Shown one piece after another: positions 57,034-64,000 of a DNA stretch of 64,000 bases (the stretch's first letter is position 1; each line of letters opens with the position of its first letter). The translations under genes were made by a program, and so were the position numbers. The notes below the pieces were generated by a model. The model did no database searches and was not told the origin of the DNA. It was given only the letters and a program-made list of their open reading frames with translations. Source of the DNA: Macrocystis pyrifera (taxonomy: Eukaryota; Sar; Phaeophyceae; Laminariales; Laminariaceae); the NCBI GenBank assembly GCA_031763025.1, contig JASSKH010000035.1, forward strand, positions 3,756,320 to 3,820,319, written 5' to 3'.

Positions 57034-57402
57034 GTGAAGCGAGAAGGAGCAGCACAGCCGTCGAACATGATGGTCACGGGGGACGGGACAACGCATGGGC
57101 GACCCTCCCACGGTTTGCCGTTGACTGAAGTATATGGTACATATCAGTGCACCCTAAGAAAACGGGCTGGCTTGATTGACCCTTGCCAAAAGGCTTGCTG
57201 GGGGAAGTATCATGGCAAATTCCATTCATTCCAAGTCTTGACATTGGGCGGCAAGGCCAAGCTCCACGGCGATCATCATAAGTCTTGCGGGCGTTGCGCT
57301 AAAAGTACCCTGCTTTCACGCGGCATTCGTTCCCACATTGATCGTGACGGGGGTTGCATGGTTGAAGCTATTTACAGCTGCCACGCGCCACGTTTCTTGT
57401 AA
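57034..57402 (+). other. unrecognised Cys/His-rich 122-codon frame
   Basis: The frame contains CQKACWGKYHGKFHSF and HGDHHKSCGRCAKST, which could hold metal-binding Cys/His, but I recognise no family. No splice-consistent partners were found, and it could be a mobile-element fragment. Confidence 0.25.
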
Positions 57403-59541
57403 TACTTGCTAGCATTCCATTGCATGCTGTCTTGCCATTTGTGGACACCAGCAGTACGCTCGCCCAAAAGCGGCGAGTGAGTGTCGTCCCAAGATCACGT
57501 ATTGACAGTTCTCGCTTGCAAAACAAAGTCTCGAGCCTACACTGCGAGTGAGCGCCTTTCCTATCGCGACACATGGAACCTCCAAGACGGCGATATGTCA
57601 TGTGTCATCTGGTCTTGACACCATGAAGACATGCAACTCATTCACTATCAATACTTCCGTTCAAATATTAATACCATACGTACGCACAAATACTACCACA
57701 GTACACAGATCATAGGCACTCCCCATCACCGGGCTTTCTCGTAACTTAATCTCTAGATATTTTTTCGGTTCGTTCGGTAAATCGCGCCGCTACTTCGACG
57801 CGTGCGTTCGAACCCTCGACTAGTTCGTGCCTTACGAGAAAGAGTGTGTCAGCTTATCAGCTTACTTTCAAGTGTTTCATCTGCAGCAGCGCTTGTTGTG
57901 TGATGTATCTCCAGATTGGCCGTCCGCGCTTTATCTACAGAGGCCCCCACAACTTTTGGGATGTTGCAGTGGTCGAAATTGGTTGAAATTCGCGAGGCAT
58001 AAGTCGAAACAAAAAACAACCGTATTACTACACAGTAACTGAATATTTGTTCTTGACTTGCAGACATTCAAACAGCTCGTCAGAAGCAACCACAGCCCAC
58101 GAAATTGAGGCGCGGTCCTCGTGGGGGGCGTCCAAGACAACAGTAGTAGTAGGCAGCCAGAAACTACTCACTCACGAGGTGTTTTCGTGAACTCGAAGTG
58201 GAGTGTCAGTCGCACAAAAACAAGGGAAACAAAAGGCCGGAGCCTATTAATAGCACCATGGCTACATCAACCGGCGAAAATACAGCTTTCACCAAAAGTT
58301 TGCTGATCTCCTCACGGGTCTTGGGACTATCAATAATATGGCGGCATCTGGTATGTTCTACTTTCGTGTGCCCGAAAAAATGCGGAAGATGAAATGACTT
58401 TCCCGTAAGAGGTGAGATTTTTTTTGAGCGAAAAAAGGGCTAAACAGCTCTGGACCCTTGTCTGTTTGCAGCAGCTTTTTTTTTAAAATCAGGAAGAACG
58501 GATCTTCTTTGCAAAACATTTCGCTCTTTTTCCAAGTTGTTTGTATATTTTGGTGAAACGCCTACGCGTGACTACTCGACAACACATTCCTGATAGGTCC
58601 GCCGCGGCCTTAAATACCTGGTACTATTGCTGCACGGGCGCACGGGTTTTCTTTAGGTCTGGAGATTTTACCCTTGACAGCGGGGAGGACTACGGCCGCC
58701 CAAGCACCATATCTCCATGTATACTACCACCACAAACAAAAAAAAGTCGGTCTAATATTTGTGTTATCTTGGAGCTCTGTACATACAAGCTGTACAAGAG
58801 CAAGGCGCTCAAGAGCAAGGCGCTCGATGGGTGAGTGGATGAATGGGCAAACACTCATTAGGAGGGGAGGTAGGGCGTTTCGATGACACGGATTTTCAAG
58901 TTTTATAAGTATGTTATGGAACCCGTAACGTCTCTGTGTTTGCGATATCTTCAGTTCCAGAAACAAGGCGCTCGATGGATGAGCGTAGTATTAATAGCAC
59001 AGTAGTAATTAATGGGTGGGGGGGGAAATTGGCAGGGGGGGAGGTTTACCGCTTCGGTGGCAAAAGCTTCCTGTTTGAACAAGTGATTGTGGAACCTGTA
59101 TGGCCCATATATGGTAATCGTCTGTCACTTCCAGCAAGGACGGGTGCGAGTGACGCGGTAATACAGACGTCTGCGTGGGTGCGAGTGATGCTGCAGCTGC
59201 ATTCTGATAGACTAGGGTCAAAAGCTCGTCAGAGCATAATGTTTTCTGGCATTCCAGCACCAATCTTATACGTAGTACCAACTCCTGCTTGTCGCCAAAG
59301 CAATCGTGGCTGCTTTCGGGGGGATCCGTGTGCCACCGCAGTAGACACAAACCAAGACCAGAACCCCTTCAATCACAATCTGCTCGTAAATGTACACCTG
59401 GTAATTAGTATTGACATGAAACTTTTCTTGTAAGGTACATAACTCCATGAGCGCGACCGCCGTTCGGTACCACATCGACCCCCACCCAACGCCTCACATT
59501 CTTAAGACAGCAGTAGGCCAGGGACCACATTGACTGCACGT
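57403..59541. other. intergenic between two convergent genes
   Basis: No coding sequence is supported. Short repeats of CAAGGCGCTC occur at about 58800, 58816 and 58964. A TACCTGGTA motif lies at 58615. Confidence 0.4.
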
Positions 59542-62420
59542 TCAGCCCGTAGCGTGTGTTTCTGAGCGCCTCTCCTCCTCCCCCCACCAATGACGCCGAA
59601 CCCAACCGTCGCGAACCTCGTGAGGTTTGGGCGTCAGAGGAAAACAGACTATACGTGCGTTGGGTGGCAGCAGCCCCTCGCCGCCCAGAGCATCCGCATC
59701 TGCAAGAATTTCCGTACGGCAACTTGATCCCGTTTCGTCCACGTTGCGTTCCGTACCGCCTGGCGCAGACGACCACCCCGGGGGAGAATGGAGCCGGGAA
59801 CAATCAGGGCGGGTTTCGTGCGCAGTAGTTGTGCGTCTGGCGTCGGTTAACACACTTGGGACTTCAGATGGAAAAAAAATGACGGTTCAAAGTGACTATG
59901 ATTTCAGCAACGGCCGCTGCGTGGTTGGGGGACGATACAAGTTGGTGTCCGAGTTACAATGGTTGAACTGAGTCGTACGGCACGGGCGCGACGTAATCCT
60001 ACTCGTGCTGCTGGGCGCTCATGCTGCTCCATAGCTCGTAGACGGTTGGTAAAACCAGAATGATGATTATTTCGGTCGCTCACTCGGCGTCCCAAAGGAC
60101 TTTAACGTACCTAAAACATCGATTGTCCCTGTGGTAAAGAGCTCAAGCCTCCTCAGACCCATGCATAGCGACGAAACAAGCGACACGTGACAAGACTTAC
60201 CTCTTACCGTGGCGTCAGCGTACAGTATACGACAGTGCATACTAGGTGCGGGTCGTACAACGCCTTGAATTGAAGTACGGCATGAAAAAAGTCACCCCCC
60301 AACCTAGTATCCTACGTTGCTTCGCGTGGCTGTAACTGTGATCGTCACTTTTATACGTCATGCTTTCCCTCTCAAGTTCCGAGCGGGACAAGGGTTCAGA
60401 CTTTACCGTAGAGGCTACCATCGACACTCAGTAACAGCTGATCGTTGGTTCGAGTCCTGCTATCTTCGGAGTTTTGTTGACTACGACACGACGCGTGCCT
60501 GATGCAAGATACTGCGAAAAACGTCGATAAGACACCCCGCGAAGCACGCTTTGCGTGAATCACAGTATTTCGCCATTCGACACAACAGGCGCTTGCTACA
60601 CAGGTGACCGTGATCCCCCCCTTGCATAGTGGTGAGCGTACTAAAATCCTTGTGGAGACATTGACCAATGTAACAGAGGAATTGAGGCGTTGTTGGGGCC
60701 TTGTGGGATTTGCTACATTGTTCGATGTCTCCACAATGCCACGTTTTGCAAGGGAGCGGGTCCCGGCCACCTGTGTACACAATGCAAGGTAGGCACCCGA
60801 CGTACGTAGGTCCATAAGGGGGGAGAGGAGGTTTACCGTGGGATTTTGGGTCGAAGCATGGCGCTGGAATAAACAAAAGATAAACTTACACACAGCTGTA
60901 TATATACATTTAGCATGTGCGTATGGTGTTGCTCGTGCATCCTTTCCAAAAGCAAAACATTTGGGCAAACGAAGGATGGGGGCTATCGTACCAGCACCAC
61001 GAACACCGCGTGCTCACACACCAACACAAAAAGAGGGCAATGTGTGGAACACGATCATACCGGACGACACGAGAAGCAAGGACGCCGGCGGCTGTGCTCC
61101 CGAGAGCGCCTTGTCCCCGTTGTCGGCCGCACCCGTGCAACAATCTGCTTTGTACTCGACCACTTGCCCTGGAAACGCCTTTTGCAAGGTTTCCACTATG
61201 GGCAATGTCATCTCCAGCCAGTGGTCGAACTTGTACACACATGCGGTAACCTACACACGGGGGGGGGGGGGCAGATTTGTGCAGGGGGAGGGCTTCAACA
61301 CCCAAGCCAACGACAAGTACACCAATCAGGTATCATATACCAGGTTCTTCGTGGGGATCCACATTATAGGGCACGTGGGAACGAAGGCGGACATGAGCGG
61401 GCGGTGGCGTGCGCGGGGAAGGAGTGGGGGGCACTCCGGGCTCAACATTTGAAATAAACTACACAAAGGTCAAGGGGAGGGGGGGGAGGGGGAGGCATCC
61501 CCGCGGTATTCGATAAAAAGTGTTAGCATCATCCTGGCAAGCAAAGCAAACACAACCAGTTCAGCACAGAGGTATAGTGGGGTATGACCAGAGCGGGGTA
61601 CCGTATCGCTTTGCCAATTGAGATGTATCGTGCATTTTAGCCATGGGGGCTGCCAATAATCGCGCCAGGTATCAGGAAGCTGACATAATACCATGGTTGC
61701 TGGTGTACAACGCTACTCCATGTATGTCCCATATGCTCGACTGCACGGTTTGCGGTGAGACGCACAACCAGCGGTGACTCCAACGGCGACATCACCTTTA
61801 ACGATCACGCCAGCGCCAGCGAGACGACAATGTCTACGGTGGCTACACTGAATGCAGCGCCGAGGCCCCCGGGGTGGGCCCTTTCTTCGGCTTCGGTTGG
61901 ATAGCGTCAACCCTCACGTACCGGCCGCCGCCAGAGCTCAACATACTTTCAATCCCCGCCGACACGCCTGCACTGACCGCGGCACCCCCTCTTGCACTAC
62001 TTCCACTAACACCGCCAACGCCTCTATGGAACACAAGTGGAAATTACGGTACCAACAAAACCAGCAAACCAGAACCTCTACTCCGCACAAGGGGGATGAC
62101 CGTATCACGTAGTGTGCATATGGTGAGGCACCCACGAGGCAGTTACATAGTAAACCCATTGCTGTCTCTGGAAGTGGCCACACCAGAAATTAAATCAATT
62201 CATTGATGCTGTGATCCATATGCCAGAAAATCCGCCTCAAAAGCGGTTCTTAGTAGGATGCAGCTCACCCTTCATGCGACTTGCCCAACACCTCACGGCG
62301 CTTCGCGCTTGGTGCAAGCAATGTCTGCCTGGTCGGTGAAAACCCGACGTGCTCCATCTCGGCATTATAGGGATGCGAGGGTCTATGGTCATACGACTAC
62401 GATCATGCATGATGATGAGT

Positions 62421-62474
<54 letters not shown>

Positions 62475-63147
62475 TGCAGATTCCTGCAAGCTCAAATCAG
62501 CATGTGGTTGACAAATAGGCACTATCGTAACCATAGTGTTAGCGCGCGGTTTGTAATCTTCGTGGTAGGACTGCAGTTGTTTGGAGGTTTCCGATATGCG
62601 ACTCCCCATTTCACCAGGCCACACTCGATATTGCCACAGTGTGGGGCGTAGTAGCAGCTGGCGGAAGAAATCCTTGTAGCAATTGGAACAACAGCTGTCA
62701 AAACGACAGATAACGGCATGAATCGTGAGATACAGCCGTTGCGCGCCCCCTGGCTCGACAGGTGACGGCAGAGCCCCAACGAGCACATGCCCCACAAACC
62801 CTCGCGAGAAATCCCTGTTTTTTCTCGATCATATGGCAACACCGACAGCCCTCATTCTGTGCTGGCTGCCGCAACCAGTGTCAGGGCGAGGTCAACTACT
62901 GCCGTGTCTATCGCTCACCACGCTGTATGCTTCTAGAAGCAGCTCGTAGACGACACTGACTGTCTCAGCCGAGTCCGCATCCCATGACATGAGGCTGCTG
63001 TTCAATCCCTCAGAGCGGTGTTCATTGGCCATTTCGGCGACAGAGAGGGCTGCAAACGGCTCGACGTAACCGGCGATATCGTCCAAGGGACCCACGATGA
63101 CCGTGTCCAGGTCAAAGTATAGCACACGCCCCTTAAGGCCGGCCTCC
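59542..63147 (-). CDS. putative GT-A-type glycosyltransferase, last three exons, 5' partial
   Basis: Such enzymes transfer a sugar from a nucleotide-sugar donor; the acceptor is unknown here. Exons on the minus strand: 63147-62919, 61250-61061, 59699-59542 (stop TGA). Junctions are GT-AG and the phases (0, then 1) agree. The first visible exon enters in phase 2, so more exons lie upstream, probably beyond 64000. Key features are VLYFDLDTVIVG with the DxD metal motif (DLD), LNSSLMSWD, the KFDHWLEM and FPGQVVEYKADCC segments, and the C-terminal NARIVCFPLTPKPHEV with W and HW near the end. This order is familiar from small GT8-like enzymes (LPS- or phage-type) that end in a W-x-HW motif. About 191 residues are visible. 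The first intron (61251-62918) contains a poly(C)-tailed retroposon. Exon 2's donor is the least certain boundary. Confidence 0.7.
62085..62474 (+). mobile_element. poly(C)-family retroposon, copy C, with 53-C tail
   Basis: It begins near CTCTACTCCGCACAAGGGGG, shares its body with copies A and B (opposite strand), and ends GATGATGAGTA plus 53 C (62422-62474). It lies antisense in an intron of the glycosyltransferase gene. The C tract encodes an artificial polyproline in the overlapping frames. Confidence 0.8.
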
Positions 63148-64000
63148 CTGTGTTTGTGGGTATTTGGTGCGCACGAGCGGAGAAAGGCGATTCGGTGTGA
63201 AAATCAGGAACGAATATTCACCGTTTGAAGTCGGGGTGGTGATGTTTCGGAGATATACTTCGGGGTTTTTAGTCGGCATCGTAAATCGGTGTAACGCTCC
63301 CGTGTGATCGTTCGGAGTCATACTTGAGTGTGATGCTGCGGGGCGTGGGCTCGGAGTGGCGATTAGGCATGTAAGCCAGCAAGATATCGCGGTGCTATGG
63401 GTCGGCCATTTCGGTCCGACGTGAGAGACGAGCAGGACGCCACGTCAACCCATAGCAACTAGAGATACGCTCTGATGCCGTCGAAATGGTACGCCGCCTG
63501 TCCCAAGCCCTTTACAGCTGCGCGCATGGGAATACATCTTACGGAAGCGGTGTTTCGCCGGGCTACGAGCCGCTGCGCACGTGCTTTCCTGATCGACAGT
63601 ATGTATCTGGTGGTAATCTCGCCGCGCTTGCTGCCGGGGCGTTGATTTGCTTGCAACATGACCACGACGACGCAACAGCAGGAGCAAGAGCGAGAGAACG
63701 AGCAACAGCAAGAGCACCCAGGTTGTGTGGCTGGCGGTGCGCGGACAACTGACGGCGGTGCGTGTTGGAGGTGACGGGTATTGGAAGCAAATACTGTTAT
63801 TCTGTGTAACGCCACTGCGCTGACCCCCAATCGTTCGGGAGGTATTCCCCGCGTAGACAATGTCGGACGATGCGGTCCGCAAGACCATCGACGCAGACGT
63901 ACAAAATTCGCGATCCGGTAGACGCTGGTGGTACAAAAGGAAGGTACGGCAGTGGGAGAGACAGCTACAGTAAGGAGTGAAGAGCGTTGAGTTCGCACAG
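63148..64000. other. right edge, probable intron of the glycosyltransferase gene
   Basis: No exon that could supply the missing phase-2 junction was recognised. Minus frames at 63445-63998 (163 and 179 codons) and a plus frame at 63486-63752 lack domains. Confidence 0.35.

Noticed and set aside
60420-60480. Consensus B-box GGTTCGAGTCC resembling a tRNA 3' half
   Set aside because: T-stem pairing is poor and no A-box, D arm or acceptor stem could be matched, so it is too weak to list as a tRNA.
62258-62518. 86-codon frame ending in polyproline
   Set aside because: The prolines come from the 53-C tract. The rest is the shared body of the poly(C) retroposon, and frame retention among three young copies is weak evidence for a gene.
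63445-63998. Minus frames of 163 and 179 codons as the missing 5' exon of the glycosyltransferase
   Set aside because: None contains the hydrophobic pre-DxD text expected of such enzymes, and no phase-2 donor was found.
1-64000. CRISPR arrays, operons, riboswitches, bacterial-type promoters
   Set aside because: No regularly spaced identical repeats and no tightly packed same-strand genes were seen; introns and retroelements show a eukaryotic nuclear sequence.

Overview
The window looks like nuclear DNA of a brown alga, most plausibly Ectocarpus or a close relative. The evidence is a spliced mannuronan C-5-epimerase-like gene (alginate metabolism), multi-exon genes with GT-AG introns, long introns and UTRs, and a dense mix of Ty1/copia, LINE, SINE and MITE relics. 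No operon, CRISPR array or bacterial gene is visible. Three host genes can be supported by splice phase as well as by sequence.

Layout. 0.5-4.5 kb (+): the 3' five exons of a right-handed beta-helix mannuronan C-5-epimerase-like gene whose catalytic motif looks substituted. 4.5-8.0 kb: 3' flank, degenerate repeats and a 109-bp MITE. 8.0-14.6 kb (-): a broken Ty1/copia element with paired 406-bp LTRs. 14.6-24.8 kb: a graveyard of old repeats, including a chain of retroposons with poly(C) tails (21.4-22.9 kb) and a long ATT microsatellite. 24.8-30.0 kb (+): a LINE split by a composite insertion, itself split by a 1.9-kb non-autonomous LTR element that carries a 0.4-kb hairpin. 30-34 kb: MITE, two tRNA-derived SINEs, old repeats. 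34.1-54.3 kb (+): an eight-exon gene for a secreted-then-membrane-spanning protein of about 1,048 residues, with a small extracellular beta-type region, one membrane helix and a large Arg/Ser/Gly-rich cytoplasmic tail; its third intron is about 10.4 kb and is packed with mobile elements. 59.5-63.1 kb (-): the last three exons of a GT-A-type glycosyltransferase gene, convergent with the membrane-protein gene.

Unusual structure. (1) The near-palindrome TACCWGGTA occurs 19 times exactly where about 0.5 is expected by chance; 14 lie between 34.1 and 46.9 kb. (2) Two families of short elements carry a tRNA-like sequence with A-box and B-box at both ends in inverted orientation. (3) A retroposon family ends in ATGAGTAC followed by a C tract (up to 53 C), and an adjacent LINE 3' end carries the same tail. 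(4) A nested set of insertions at 24.8-30.0 kb has 5-bp target duplications at two levels.

All exon boundaries were read by eye from phase and splice consensus; no homology search was run.
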